DNA of 64,000 nt from Lichtheimia corymbifera B2541 (Eukaryota; Mucoromycota; Mucoromycetes; Mucorales; Lichtheimiaceae). The DNA lies in contig JNEU01000826.1 of assembly GCA_000697475.1 (NCBI GenBank), positions 305,794 to 369,793 of the forward strand. Direction: 5' to 3'. Under the pieces are notes generated by a model. The model saw only the letters and a program-made list of their open reading frames with translations, was not told where the DNA came from and ran no database searches. Of the stretch, positions 48,752 to 61,800 are shown in pieces (the stretch's first letter is position 1; each line of letters begins with the position of its first letter). Position numbers and translations under genes: made by a program.

Positions 48752-49840
48752 ATGGCTTCCCGCCCTGCACCCACCCCCTCGCACTTTTCAAGTTCGGTAT
48801 ATCTGGGGGATCTTTCTCAACTCTTTCAAGAAATCGATGCTATAGAAAATGGGCCTACATCATCCACCAATGCCAATACCAATATCATCAACGAGGACTC
48901 TCACAATATGACTACAACCTCTTCCTTTCCAATTCTCCCCTCTGAAACACCCACGTTTAACGAGTATCGTCCGCAGCTTACCAATATGATACCATCAACA
49001 CCACCACCACCACCACCTTCTTCTCAACCACAGCATCCACCTTTCTTGTACGATAACTATACCACAGCAACTCCAGAAAACGATCTAGTGGACCCACACG
49101 CAGGATCCATGCAGATGCCATATTCGACCTTGGATTTTTCACCTCATCTTTATCTATACGACCCTGAAAACACTGCATCCATGGCATCAACACAACATGT
49201 TCCTCCTCCACAACCAGATCCACTACCATCATTACCAACGACTATGACATCACCGACAACAATTCAATACGATGATACATCGATAGCAGCGACGACGCCA
49301 CAATACAATGACACCACAACATACAATACACAAGGTCGATCTATTACTTTTGCTACAGACGCGACAAGCAATGGATACTTGTTACAACAAACGGATGCAC
49401 TACAAGCATGGAGATCTCAGCAAGCGTCAATGACTAGCTTGAGCAGAAAAACGAGTCGAAGCAGTATGGGTGGTGGTCCGTTGAGCAGAAGCAACAGTCG
49501 TAGTAGTAATGGGCGTTATCAATATCGTAGTCGTACTAGTTCCTCATCTGGAAGTGCGATCACGCTCTATTCCAACAGCGAGACCCATGAATGCATTGTG
49601 CCTGGTTGTAACAAGACGTTTTCACGTAAACGAGATATTTGGCGACACTTTTTCTTTGTGCACAAGGGAATGCCTTTTATGCACATGGGTGCTGCTATCA
49701 TGTCAGGTTGGCAATTCACTTGTGAGAAATGCGGCAAGGATTATTCAAGGAAGGATTCACTTAAACGACATCAACAAAAGAAGCATCCTGAATTGTTTGG
49801 TTCCTCCTCCTCCTCTTCCTCCTCCAAGAATAAGAAATAA
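48752..49840 (+). CDS. C2H2 zinc finger transcription factor
   Basis: A single exon of 362 residues from the ATG at 48752 (MASRPAPTPSHFSSSVYLGD). An acidic helix (DLSQLFQEIDAIENG) may be an activation segment. The middle is low complexity with Pro, Thr and Ser runs. The C-terminus has two C2H2 fingers: HECIVPGCNKTFSRKRDIWR with HFFFVH, and FTCEKCGKDYSRKDSLKRHQ with QKKH. A 20-residue spacer containing MGAAIMSGWQ separates them. It ends in a Ser run and KNKK. The finger pair, with an HxxxH first finger and RKD/RKD contact residues, resembles small fungal regulators, but no target is known. Confidence 0.88.
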   Translation: MASRPAPTPSHFSSSVYLGDLSQLFQEIDAIENGPTSSTNANTNIINEDSHNMTTTSSFPILPSETPTFNEYRPQLTNMIPSTPPPPPPSSQPQHPPFLYDNYTTATPENDLVDPHAGSMQMPYSTLDFSPHLYLYDPENTASMASTQHVPPPQPDPLPSLPTTMTSPTTIQYDDTSIAATTPQYNDTTTYNTQGRSITFATDATSNGYLLQQTDALQAWRSQQASMTSLSRKTSRSSMGGGPLSRSNSRSSNGRYQYRSRTSSSSGSAITLYSNSETHECIVPGCNKTFSRKRDIWRHFFFVHKGMPFMHMGAAIMSGWQFTCEKCGKDYSRKDSLKRHQQKKHPELFGSSSSSSSSKNKK

Positions 49841-50168
49841 GCATATAAGGACCCCTCCTTTATTCTGCATCTTTTTTTTGCATTCCATTTCTACTATTAC
49901 TATCATCATTGATATACATGCATTTCCCCTTTTTTGCGTCGTATTACGGCTTTGTATATAGTTTCCATTTGCACACACACAACACACACATATTATCATA
50001 TACTACTACACAATAAAGCCATCCGCATCCGTCTGCCAATCACAAGTGGGAAAAAAGTCCCGCTGGATTTTTTGGATGACGTTCAATTTTGTTTTTCAGA
50101 GGGGTATTGCTGCCAATCCACCGCACACACAACTTGAACCTCCCCACTCTGCACACCACAAACACGCA
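49841..50168. other. Intergenic with polyadenylation-like signal
   Basis: The 3' flank of the C2H2 gene and promoter of the NDUFA11-like gene. An AATAAA at 50012-50017 may serve the upstream gene. CA-rich microsatellite-like sequence lies at about 49971-49989. No gene seen. Confidence 0.45.
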
Positions 50169-50786
50169 ATGACCGCCAACGATAACAACGATTGCCTTTA
50201 CAATGCTGGCAAGACTACCGTCATTTCCGGTTCTCTCGGTCTCGTCGTGTCCGCCATGCAGAACACTGTACAAAAGCACACCGAAGGCGCTAAAGGCGTC
50301 TTCACCAGAACCGGAGGCACCATCGCGCTCTTTGGTAATTAAACACTCGCGCAATGCGCCTAATCTTTCGCCATTCGTATTGCTGACACACTCGACCTAT
50401 TTATATACGCTTTATTCAGCTGCCATGGGTGGTATCTTTTCGTTGACCGAGTGCGCTTCCAAGAATATCCGTGGTGAGAGCGATCCATTGAATGCTGGTA
50501 TTGCCGGTTGTGCCGCTGGTTTGGTGGCTGGTCTCAAGAGTAAGTATATTGATGTAGGAAACGAACGCCATGTAGAAAGAGACTGACGACATAACATCAC
50601 TATTCAATAATAGCCCATTCGATTGCCAAGATGTGCGCTGCTTGTGCAGGTGTTGGTGCTACTATGTACGCCTACGAAGCCTCTGGTGAATTCAAGGGTC
50701 TTATGGATGGAAAGACTCAACAGGAAAAGAAGGATTACAGAGACTCGTTTTTCAAGGGTTATAAGAAGGCTGAAGAGCAGGCATAA
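50169..50786 (+). CDS. Mitochondrial complex I subunit NDUFA11 (B14.7)-like, Tim17/22/23 family
   Basis: Three exons give about 150 residues. MTANDNNDCLYNAGKTTVIS leads to four short membrane segments of the Tim17 family: SGSLGLVVSAMQNTVQKH, RTGGTIALFGAAMGGIFSLT, ECASKNIRGESDPLNAGIAG with CAAGLVAGLK, and CAACAGVGATMYAYEA. The motif ECxxxxxRGExDPLNxxxxG is shared by NDUFA11 and fungal 21.3-kDa complex I subunits as well as Tim proteins. The charged tail (QQEKKDYRDSFFKGYKKAEE) is closer to the complex I subunit. It would sit in the inner membrane. The presence of a complex I subunit fits a respiring filamentous fungus. The paralogue Tim22 is a less likely alternative. Confidence 0.85.
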
Positions 50787-50960
50787 GCATCTCAATCTCT
50801 CATTCATACGCCATCTCCAATATTTCCTCTCCTTGCCATTTCTCTCGCTCTGTCTAGATTTTCCCCCCATCAACAAAATGTGTGTTTGACCCAACATATA
50901 AAAAATCTCTCTCTGCTTTTTTTTCTCGGATCAAACAGAAAAAATGTCATTATTATGGGT

Positions 50961-52919
50961 TCATGTGAGATATCTTCGTAAGGGACGCATTAAATCTCGA
51001 TTAAAGGCGACTTCAGTAAACTTATCCGACGCTGATGCTCGAGCATTGGATGCCATGGCCTTGTATTCTTGATCCGATAACGAGAGTGCTTCATGCAAAC
51101 AATCGGCAAATGTATCAACAGTATTGGCCAAGTAGCCAGTCCGCTTTCCATCGTATTCAGTGACAATATCCAACTCTGGTCCTGCTGACTTGTGTGCTAC
51201 TGGGATCAATCCGGCTGCCTGTTTTATCATCTTAATCAGCGTCGTTTATTATCCAAGAATCCCTGATTACTTACCTGGTATTCGACAACGACAATACCAA
51301 AATGCTCATTCCACATTGTATGGAAGCCAACCTTGGACGTGGTTAATTTGGAAACAAGTACATCAAACGCCGCATTGACTTCAAATCGTACATAATCCTA
51401 CAGAGACCCCCACTCAATCAATATAACCGGTCGCTTGATACCTGCATCCATCATTACCTGTACTCCCAGATCTTTGGCTTCTTGCTTTAAATTCCTGATT
51501 CGATTTTCATCTCCTTCATTCCGTGCACTTCCAATGAGGACCAGCTCAAAATCAGGCGTATCTCGCCATTCAGGATGCTTCTCCAAGAGTTTAGCTAATG
51601 CCTTGATTTGCATTGAATGATCTTTCTCTGGTCTAAAGAATAAAATGTTACATTAGCGATGATTATGGTTGCTTTCCAATGATCCACATACCTGAATTGA
51701 GCCACACTAACAATCTTTTGTTTGCGACCATCGAGGCTGTACTCGTTCAAGCGATCGGTATCACAAGGTGGGTAGACAATATCGGCATCGGTTCGCCAAA
51801 GACTGTCAATGTGCCCCTTTGTCCACGATGAATTCACCATCACAACCTCGGCAAATGATCCACACCAACTATAAACGCGTGCAAAGATGCGGTAGTAGCT
51901 GCAAAGAAAAAATGTCAGCAAAGGTGCCTTGACATTGCTACCAGTGTCAGCCTCCTTGATACTCACATCATTTTGCCAGTGCTCCAAATAGCACTCTGTG
52001 CTAGTCTTTCGTCATTGTTGTATTGGCCACGGCGCTCATACACCCGTTGTAACATATCTGAGCTAGTAAATTGAACATAAGTGTGCGTCAAGATATGGAT
52101 CATGGCTTGTCAATCTTACCTGACTGTTGGATAATGGACATAGGCTGCAATCTTGACATGTGAAAGGTAATGAACGACTGGATATGTGAAAGCATAACCC
52201 ATGGTATCTGCATAAAAAGAGGTTAGTACAAGTACGCATGACAGGATATAATTAATGCGTATGTACTTGCCAAAGAAAAGGTCAGGCACCAATTGAGTGA
52301 TTGCCTCGTAACCCATCACCATGGATGCCAGACTCTGCATAATGAGCGTGAATCGAGGATAACTGGACGAAGGATATTAGCCTTTTCCACTGAGATAAAC
52401 GTGTGTGCAAATCTTACCGATCATCCTCAACAAGATATCGTGTATACAAGGGGACAATCGCTAGAGTCCGAGGATTGATGTCAATACCGAAATTGTCCTA
52501 CCAGAGCATTATATCAATATATGCCAATAATCGGGAGGTCAATGATAATACCTTGGCTTTGAAAAGCATTTGCTCCTTGGTCGCATCGGTATCGCCAGTG
52601 TATATAACGCAAATAACGTGAGGAAACTCCTTTTGAACGTCGCGAATAGCTGTCCATAAGACGCGTTCACCACCACCTCCCGCATTGCTGTCGAAACAAA
52701 GGTGAATAAAACAATGCTCTATAGTCTATGCTGAAGAGCTTACCAGTATGGGTGGAAAAAGCCGAGGAAAATAGGTTCACTGTCAAGAGATGGGTTGCCG
52801 AGAGATCCCAGTATACGCTGCCGATTTAGCTCCACATTGTTGAGTGTCCGTAAACGGATAAAACGATATATGAGCCATGTTGCCACCAACGTTGCCGTAA
52901 TCCAAAAGGTGATGGCCAT
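50961..52919 (-). CDS. ALG11: ALG11, GDP-mannose:Man3GlcNAc2-PP-dolichol mannosyltransferase
   Basis: A multi-exon gene. The start [20 protein letters not shown] is an N-terminal membrane anchor. Next come [20 protein letters not shown], the diagnostic ALG11 N-terminal signature, then [91 protein letters not shown], and [20 protein letters not shown]. The GT4-type C-terminal half has [38 protein letters not shown] with the E(x7)E-like region, and [12 protein letters not shown]. The enzyme adds the fourth and fifth mannoses on the cytosolic face of the ER in N-glycan assembly. The first exon ends within PYC, and at least six introns are present. Confidence 0.93.
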
Positions 52920-53643
52920 TTTGAGCGAACAAAGCGTCAGGTACGACTGGCTATGCGGTGCTTCTTTGCTGCAAGGTGCTTTCGGTCAATTAAAAAGAGA
53001 GCAAATCACGTTACTAGAACTCAAATCTCTTATCGTAGATTTACGTTACGTAGCTAGACAGCATTGATCAATAGGCGTCAGATTATGCATCGAATAGTTT
53101 TCATTAGATGTTTTGCATATAAGTCAATTACAACTAAAATCGCATGATGGTTTCTATGCTGCACGCAATAATTGATGAGGAGAGGGGTCTGAGCGCGTGA
53201 TCGTTATTGAAGCGAGTTTCTGTCTGTAGCTGTTGGTCATTTCAATTAACTCATAAAGGGAGACAATGAAGATTCATTGTGTTTTTTCACCATGACCTTA
53301 TTCTGCTGTATCACATTGTTCTACATTTTTTGAGATTTAGTTATCGAATGATAGATAATTACCCGCTTCTTTGACGTTGCATGGCAGTAACCCGAACCAG
53401 TATGTAACGCGGAATTGTCGAACCATCATACGTAGTACATATACCATCGTGTGCTGTAGTTATTTGAATGTCGGGTTTTATCCTCAAGCATAGTGCTACA
53501 TGGAAAGGCTGTAGATCAGCCACGTGGCAAACCACGATACATACGTACGCCCCGCTTTTATATACATAATCGAAAGCCCATTATCAAAGTACAAATCGAG
53601 AATTCTCTCGTGCACATTGCTTAATGTATATTGCTATTTACAT
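52920..53643. other. Intergenic, no gene seen
   Basis: The region lies between the tandem minus-strand ALG11 and MYSM1-like genes and holds the ALG11 promoter. Frames look random. No repeat or RNA gene was recognised. Confidence 0.5.
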
Positions 53644-56600
53644 TTATTGGGTGCAAATGGTGGTGCTATTACTGGTGGCTGTATCTACTTCAGGGGGATT
53701 GGCGGTGTTCATAGGAGTAGGGTTGTTGTCGTTGTTGTCTTGCTGAGATGATTGATCTTTTTCAATTGGCGGGTCATATCGTGTAATCAGGTGTCGTACT
53801 TGATCCAAGTATTGAGACACATCCTCCGAGGGTAAAAACATGTTTGCTCGTAATGAATCCAAAAGCTTGTCCAGCCGGGTTCGGGACTCGTGGAAAATTT
53901 CATGCATATCCACTTTGCTGTGCAACATGTTAATATCTTATGCATTGCTTTCCCACAAGTCTCTTTCCACTTACTGCTCGTAATCCTTGAATTCTTCCAT
54001 CAAATGCTCGAATTCTTTCATGACGCTGGCTGAAATATGGTCGGTTTGGATCACAGTGCGACGACATGCGTATGGGAGTCCTAAGTTTCATGTCAATCTC
54101 GACAGCCATTACCAAATACCATATCCTTTGACTTACTAAATTGCTTCGTCTCGTTCCAGCGAGAACTGATGTGTAGATATTGTATGATTGAATGATCGCT
54201 GACAATCTCTGGATCGTAAGGTGTGACGATAACCCCAATGAATGGTTCGTCTCCAGTATCCTGATGCCGAAAGAGAGTCTAGCAAAAATATATCTCAGTC
54301 GTTAGCTTTGTATAATATGTATGGGCACATGGTACTCTACCTGATATGATGTCTGATTCTCGATATCCCGGATACTTGGCTGTGGTTCAAAAGTGGGATG
54401 CGAATGGTACCAGCCAACAACGCCATATCCTTGCTCTGCAAAGACCTCACGTGCCCTCATTTCAGATTCCGGATCCATTTCACACTGGGAAAATCATTAG
54501 TCTTAGCCTCGTGCTTTCCATCAGTGATCTGATCCCACTTACTTGAATACCAGTACTCGTGCTACGACATGGGAACACACTCTGGACCTTGAGCAGCTTC
54601 ACACCATCTTGTACAACATAGTTGCCTCCAAGTAAACCAATAATCTCGGTATGTGCCAAATGTGAATGAAAATCCATCACAAGCTAATAGAACATTGATT
54701 GATTAGCAAAGTACGGGCATACACAAAATGAGCACATACCAAAGCATCGCTTGTTATCTCCACTCTGAATGGGGCAGGATCTTCATCGCTGTAGTAATCC
54801 ACTGGTACAAGACGAAAGGGATCATAGCCGCGGCCAAACTCATCGCTATTGTAATGCTTGGGTCGTTTGATTATCCGTTTAGGTCGTGACAGGTCTGAAA
54901 CATTAAAGCAATAAGTATGATGCAATCAAGGGGGTCTCAGTGCTGTGCTGGCTCTTGGCTAACTTTATACCTTTCGGTTTCCCATGTTCAATAACACGTC
55001 CTTCAAGCTCTTTTGGATCGACCCTGTTGTAAGTGTTGCACAACATGTTTGTGAGACTCGATTGGAGTGAAGCATTCCAGTTGGTCATATGACGTACCAT
55101 TCTCCAAGTTCATTTCGAACTTTCCGTTTTCGTGGCCTAATAAATGTTTGTATAAGCAACATGGAATTGCATCATTCTCTCTCCCACGTGCTGCTCGTGT
55201 CGACGACGCCACTTACCCTTCATAGCCAATGACCAAATCTGCTGCAGCAAACATATCACTCTCATCCTCATCGAATGTTTTCTGAGCTATCCGCTTGGGA
55301 GGTCGTGGTGCATTGTTGATACAACCGACATTGATGGCTCCCACGCTTTCCAAATACTCGTGTACACGTCCAATTGCATTCACGTCGCCACAATCCTTGA
55401 GGCCCTTTCTCGCTGATGTTTTGGTCAGGTAACGAGGTCGACAAGCCTTCCACCCGTCGAGTAAATGATTGCGAATCTTAAGATAACGATCAGGTGTCTT
55501 TGATGCCTTGTTCTTGAACCATTCTGGATTGTTGGCTTTCTCATCTTCTCCGATAACGTATCTGTCAAATTGCTATATAAGACACACAAAATGAGTAAAA
55601 AGTACATGTGCCTTGCCATGAGATCATCCCAAGCTACTAACTGTTTCAGAATCATCCTGATGTTGATCCATGTCCTCGCTTTCCTCCATTTTGATATCGA
55701 TCTCCTTTGGCTCATCAGGATCCAGTGGTATTGTAGCGGTTGCCATTGGATGCGGATCCTCTTCCTCTTTCAATATCGCGGTATGATCCTCAATTAAATT
55801 GTCGTGTGTTTTGCTGGAGAAAACCTCCTCCTTTACTGGAGTCGAATCCCTTTCCTCTGTTGTCTCTGCAGCGACATCCTTCTCGACCGTGTTATCAATC
55901 TCGTGTTCCTCCTGTTCCTCCTCCTCCTCCTTCTTCGATTCCACATCTTCTTGTTCTTCGATAAAACGGATGTCAGGCACCTCTTGGTCATCATCCGATC
56001 CTTCAGTTATAGATATATCCTCATCATCCTCATCCATGTCGACGTTATCCGTATTAAGTGGTGATGTTGATGGCGTTGTTTCTAATCTGGGCGCAGTATC
56101 ATTGCTTGGAGAATGGTCAATGACGGTTTCTGGGATGGTGGTATCTTGGCTCTTTGTCGGCTCGACTTTGGATGCCTATAACATACAAATCAATCACCTT
56201 TTCATCCACCCAATGATACCACGTGACTAGATACCTTGTTGTCAGATGCCGTCCAATGTCTTGCCCGATTCTTGCACTGTAAAGGATTCCGAGTCTTGAC
56301 ATCGTTGGCAATTGCTTTCCAATTTCCATGGCCATGTGTGTTCTATTCACGCCGAGATTAACATCATTATTCTTGCCACTCATCCTTGACTTACTATTGC
56401 TTCACGTAATCGTTCATCTTCATCGGCGGCCCAACGTGTTTTGTGCGATGGAAGTGATGCGGAAGACCTTGCTGATATAATGATAAGTACAATGAAGCAT
56501 GGTTGCACACAAACGCATGATAAAGACCACAAACCTTCAGGCTTTGGTTTCTTTGATGGCTGCTTTTTACGTTTGCTGGGAGAAGACATGGTGGCTAGCG

Positions 56601-56966
56601 TATCGTTGCCGTAATAATACTGTTCCTCGGCAAGCATTTGTTCAATCAGCTCTCGCGATCGATCGTCCATATCCTATTGTGAAGCGTGTGCCTGACATTA
56701 GCCTTCTTGCTACAATGAGTACTGGAATAAAGCTTGCTATATTACATTATGGAAGTGTAATGGTGGATCAACTGGTTCTGGAGATATGTTCCTAGTTGAA
56801 GAATGGGGAGACCGCGTCAGTTGATCAGGATTGGTGCAATAGCTGTTTTTAACTGACGATCGACTCACGTGTGTGTCTGATCAGTGGGTATCATTGAAGG
56901 TTCATTGGAGATATGGTCGTCGTCGTCGTCAATGTCAATGAATTCGTTTTCGTCGTCGCGGTTCAT
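53644..56966 (-). CDS. MYSM1-like SANT-SWIRM-MPN histone H2A deubiquitinase
   Basis: A multi-exon gene with the three-domain order of animal MYSM1. A SANT/Myb repeat reads [37 protein letters not shown], then CKNRARHW. A long acidic Glu/Asp linker follows. The SWIRM domain starts at [20 protein letters not shown] and includes [19 protein letters not shown] and [20 protein letters not shown]. The MPN/JAMM domain reads [48 protein letters not shown], then [20 protein letters not shown] with RDIENQ. The HSHP...S..D zinc motif is complete, so a metalloprotease is expected. Human MYSM1 removes ubiquitin from H2A. The start [18 protein letters not shown] (ATG at 56966) is plausible but how its exon joins the next one was not resolved; a later ATG at 56670 ([13 protein letters not shown]) is the alternative. 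Confidence 0.88.
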
Positions 56967-58042
56967 TTGAAGAGGGAAGAGTGAGAAAATAGCAACGTAT
57001 GTGTGGAGCGGTGAACCTCTGTGAAAGACTTCAATGATAGCACTTCAACCCACCTCCACCTCCACCCTCCCATCGGAGCATCAAAAGTACAACCAAATCG
57101 TCCTTTGTGCTATCCATCATTGACCACCCGTTTGCATGAAATACATCAGAGGATACCCGACTTTGAAAAAATCCAGTATACCGGTACATGAGGCATTTAT
57201 CACATTGGTCAACCAAAAATCAAACACTGCAGGTTAGATAAACGTGTGAGTTTTTGCCTGTTTCCCACCATTTACAGCCATGTATGGTTAAAAAGAAATA
57301 ATAAAAGAAGGTCGGCAAGGAGACCCGATGCATGTTATCAACGGGGAAAAAAAGCACCTCGTACACCAAAAAGGAAAAACATGGTTCTTGCTTACAACAT
57401 GACAAAAAGGGATGATCTATACATACAACTTGGCTGTTATCATCACCATCACTAACCACCACCATCGTCAGATGACTTTCCTCCTCCATGTTGTTAGTCA
57501 ACAAAGAGCGTTCGTCCAGCCAGCGTCATATTGCATCTTTTTTGTTGATGCGACATATCAGGCCAATTGTGCCAAGCACTTTACAACAAGATGCTCCTTA
57601 CAAGATATTGCTGCGATGAATATGCTATTTGCACGATAACAATAAAATTGCTCAGGTCATTGACAGCGTTCATTAGAGGCCAGTGTTTTTTGAGTATGGG
57701 TTGAAACATTGAGCATACGCAAGAAAAGGATATGTACGAGAGAGTGGTATATGCAACTCGGCGGGAGGCACGTGTGATAAAGCGATATGTTTTTGCAGAT
57801 CAGATGAATCACAAACTGGATCCTCCCCATTTGCAAGCAACATCCTTTGTTTCACAATTCTCTTTCTACATGCCTGCAGTGAACGAGTGGGAACCTCGAC
57901 TATATAAGGTGGAGATCAAATCGACCACTTTAAGCTTTCATTCATATCCCTTCTCCCTTTTCCTCCTTCCCTTCTTGTCACTGTATACATCGCAAGTGCA
58001 CGAGAGTTATCTTGTTTCCATAGCTCATCTTCTATCAGCACC
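56967..58042. other. Divergent promoter region of MYSM1-like and PMA1 genes
   Basis: No gene. A CCACCT-rich tract lies at about 57049-57071. TATATAAG at 57901-57908 serves PMA1, followed by a CT-rich leader (about 57930-57990). Highly expressed fungal genes often have such pyrimidine-rich leaders. Confidence 0.55.
57901..57908 (+). promoter_or_regulatory. TATA box, PMA1
   Basis: TATATAAG lies about 140 bases before the PMA1 ATG, followed by a CT-rich stretch where transcription commonly begins in strongly expressed fungal genes. Confidence 0.6.
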
Positions 58043-61000
58043 ATGTCAGCTAAAAATGATCCAGGCGATAAAGTCCTCGAAGGCACTATCGAAATGAAGG
58101 CTGAAGTCACCAATGAAAAGCCGTTGCGCAACACGCGTGATCTTCCTGATATCAAAAACCTTACCGTGGAAGAGTTGTATGACAAGGACAAGTATGATTT
58201 GTCCACCATGGAGCCTGGCGATGTCTTTGTGTTGCTACAGTAAGTGTTGTATCATTAGCCTGCATATATTCATCAGTCATTCACCATCATCTTTTGATAG
58301 AACATCGTCTGAAGGTCTCACCTCCAATGAAGCCGCAGCTCGTGTGGAGAAGTTTGGATACAACAAAATCGAGCACAAGGAGCAAAATCCATTCTTACAA
58401 TTCCTTGGCTTCATGTGGAATCCTCTATCATGGGTGATGGAAGCTGCTGCCATTGTTGCTATTGCTCTTTCAAACGGCGAAGGTCGTCCACCAGATTGGC
58501 CTGATTTTGTTGGCATTGTCTTGCTGTTGTTAGCCAACTCCTTGATTGGTTTTCTTGAAGAACGTCAAGCTGGTAATGCTGTCAAGGCATTGATGGAAGC
58601 ATTGGCTCCTGAATGCAAGGTTAAGCGTGATGGCGAGTGGCAAACAATGGAAGCTGCCAACTTGGTACCAGGCGACATTATTAGTATCAAGCTGGGTGAT
58701 GTCGTGCCTGCTGATGGTCGTCTTATCACAGCTCATGGTGCAGTCTCGATTGATCAAGCAGCTCTTACAGGCGAATCGCTACCAGTGGGCAAAGAAGTTG
58801 GTGATGAGGTGTTCTCAGGATCAACGGTGAAACAAGGCGAAGCCGAGGCAGTGGTGATTGGTACTGGTCTCAATACATTCTTTGGTCGTGCAGCAAAACT
58901 TGTAGGCGAAGCTGGTGATGAGCTAGGGCATTTGCAGACCATTTTGGCAAGCATTGGTAACTTTTGCTTGTGTAGCATTGGTATTTTCGTGGTGCTTGAG
59001 ATCATCATCATGTATGCAGCATTCCATTACTCTTATCGACGTGGTATTGACAACATCCTCGTATTGCTCATTGGTGGTATTCCGATTGCCATGCCCACTG
59101 TCTTATCCGTTACGTTGGCCATTGGTGCAAAACAGCTTGCGGAACACAAGGCTATTGTCACTCGCATCACTGCTATTGAAGAAATGGCTGCTGTTACCAT
59201 CTTGTGCTCTGATAAGACCGGTACATTGACGTTGAACAAGCTGATCGTTGATAAGCCCACCGTCAAGTGCTATGCTGAATTTGATGCAGATGAAATCATG
59301 CTTATCTCATCATATGCCTCACGTACTGAGAATCAAGATGCCATTGACTTTTGCATTGTCAACTCATTGCCTGATAGCAAGCAAGCTCGTGAAGGCATTG
59401 AGGAACTTGAATTCAAGCCGTTTAATCCCGTTATCAAGCGCACTGAGATCACTTATAAACGTCTATCCGATGGCAAGGTCATGCGTGCTACTAAGGGCAT
59501 GTCAGCGTTCATTATGGATTTATGCACACGCAACAAAACGGATCAGCAAATCAAGCAGCTCGAAGAGGACGTTGATGAATTTGCTCGCCGTGGTTTACGT
59601 TCGCTTGCTGTTGCTGTGGATGAAGTCCCAAGTGGAGATCCCGAAGGTGAAGGTCTTGGTTTTAGACTCGTTGGTCTGCTTCCGATTTATGATCCTCCTC
59701 GTTCTGATACCAAGGAAACAATCGATCGTGCCATTGCATTAGGCGTGCAAGTTAAAATGATTACCGGTGATCAATTGGCCATTGCAAAAGAAACTGGTCG
59801 TCGACTTGGCATGGGTGATGACATGTACCTTTCTCAATCTCTCAAAGAAGGTCCACCACCAGGATCTGGATATACCACTGTGGATGATCTTGTGCTCAAG
59901 TGTGATGGCTTTGCTGGCGTGTATCCAGAACACAAGTATGAAATTGTTGAACGATTGCAAGCAATGGGCCACATGACAGCTATGACAGGTGATGGTGTCA
60001 ATGATGCACCAGCACTTTCCAAATCCAATGTGGGTGTTGCCGTTGCCGACGCATCAGATGCAGCTCGTTCAGCAGCCGATATTGTATTGACCGAACCAGG
60101 TTTATCAGTCATCATTGAAGCGTTTGTTCATTCTCGTCGTATCTTCCAGCGAATGCGAAATTATTCAATCTACACTTGCTCGGTCACCATTCGTATCGTT
60201 GTTGGATTTGCTATCATGTGCTTTGCTTTCGAGTTTGATTTCCCACCTTTCCTTGTGCTGATTATTGCTGTCATCAATGATGGTACTATCATGACCATAT
60301 CCAAAGATCGCGTACGTCCATCACCTTTCCCAGACAGCTGGAATCTCTTTGAGATCTTCTCTTATGCGATTGTCTACGGTCTATACCTTGCTGCTTCAAC
60401 CATTGTGTTCTTTGCCGTTCTTTACAAGACGTCTTTTTTCCAAACCCACTTTGGTGTGCAAAACTTTACCGATCCAAATGATCCAGTATTACACGCGGTG
60501 ATTTATCTTCAAGTGGCATCCATTTCTCAGGGTCTCATTTTTGTTACTCGCTCGCATGGTTTCTTTTTTATGGAACGACCTTCAACATTGCTCATGTGTG
60601 CATTCGTCGTAGCACAAATTGTGGCGACATTTATCTCAGTTTATGCACAATGGGGATTCACCGACATTCAAGGTAGTGGCTGGACATTAGCAGGCATTGC
60701 CTGGGTATGGAACTTTGTCTGGTTCCCTCCACTCGATTGGCTTAAGTTTGCTATGCAACGTGTATTCCGCCCAAAGACAACAGCTGCTGCCATACAACAA
60801 GGTGCTGGTGCCCCTCGCTCAAGACGCTCATCCATTGTTTCCACCTCAGCATCAGCACGCTATTATGCCAATCGCACACGATCACTACGTGCTCTCGAAC
60901 GTCCCCGTAACTTTGGTCGCCGCTTGCTTGGTCTCAACAAAAAATTGTCCATGGATCCAACTGAGCTACGTCGTTTCTCTTCTATTCAGGTACAATTTCT

Positions 61001-61115
61001 AGTCCAGCATGACACAACCGACACATGTACTAACTACTACTATGAATGCATTGTGTATTTATAGACGAGTCAAGCCGCTCAAGTGCTCAACAGTGGCAGC
61101 AACAACCGATCATAG
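58043..61115 (+). CDS. PMA1: Plasma-membrane H+-ATPase (P3A-type)
   Basis: Three exons (58043-58239, 58301-60989, 61065-61115) give 978 residues in frame. MSAKNDPGDKVLEG opens an acidic cytosolic N-terminus. Hallmarks: the A-domain TGES loop in DQAALTGESLPVGKE, PEGL-region GGIPIAMPTVLSVTLAIGA, the phosphorylation site CSDKTGTLTLNKL at about Asp370, the N-domain KGMSAFIMDLC segment, and the hinge MTGDGVNDAPALSKSNVGVA. Ten membrane segments are expected. The pump uses ATP to expel protons and drives nutrient uptake. The C-terminal tail has Ser/Arg runs (PRSRRSSIVSTSASARYY) and ends SIQTSQAAQVLNSGSNNRS, where yeast carries its glucose-responsive autoinhibitory phosphosites; regulation there is inferred. 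It is about 60 residues longer than the yeast enzyme. Confidence 0.97.
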
Positions 61116-61800
61116 CTCTTATGATTGCACTCATACGTATCCTTTACTTCAATCCTTTTCCTTTGAGCTTATTACAATTAGAAGTGTATATAATAAGTGT
61201 TGATGTAATAAGATCGAAAATTGTATTATCTTCCTGATTGTTATGCTGCCCTTGATTTGAAGAATGTATCTAAAGAAATCATAACGTTCATGTATGTGAA
61301 AGGCCTGCTGCATGTGAGATCTCTGCTACAGGCAAGTATTTTGTGTACAAGCATGTGGGGCAATGGTATTGTTTGTCTCGAGGGTTCGTATTCATAAGGC
61401 TGTACATTACAAGAAAGATAGGTACAATTGCTATGGGTTTATTATCGTTGAATATACAAGCGTCTATTTAAACCTATGTATAATCCTGAGAATTACCACA
61501 GCTATCATCCAGTATCAGCATACGAAAAAGGAAGCGTTGACGAAAGAACAAAAGCTTCCCGATACAATGATGGTGTGGATGATCCAATCTCACTTTTCCA
61601 CCCTTCAAATTTCTATCCTTCCTTTCATTCCAGAAACCAACCAGTGGATCACAGTGAGTCAGTGGGTATCTTTGTGTCATTCTATTCTTGGTTGCTGCCG
61701 TCGTAAGCATCTTTATTCATGATTGCTGTGTGTGCCTTGACTCTCATTCTTCAAGATATAAGCCCTCTCATCCATGGTAGTCCTCTGCAGCATCCACGTA

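Noticed and set aside
59033..60115. Minus-strand ORFs inside PMA1
   Set aside because: Antisense frames of a highly conserved pump gene.
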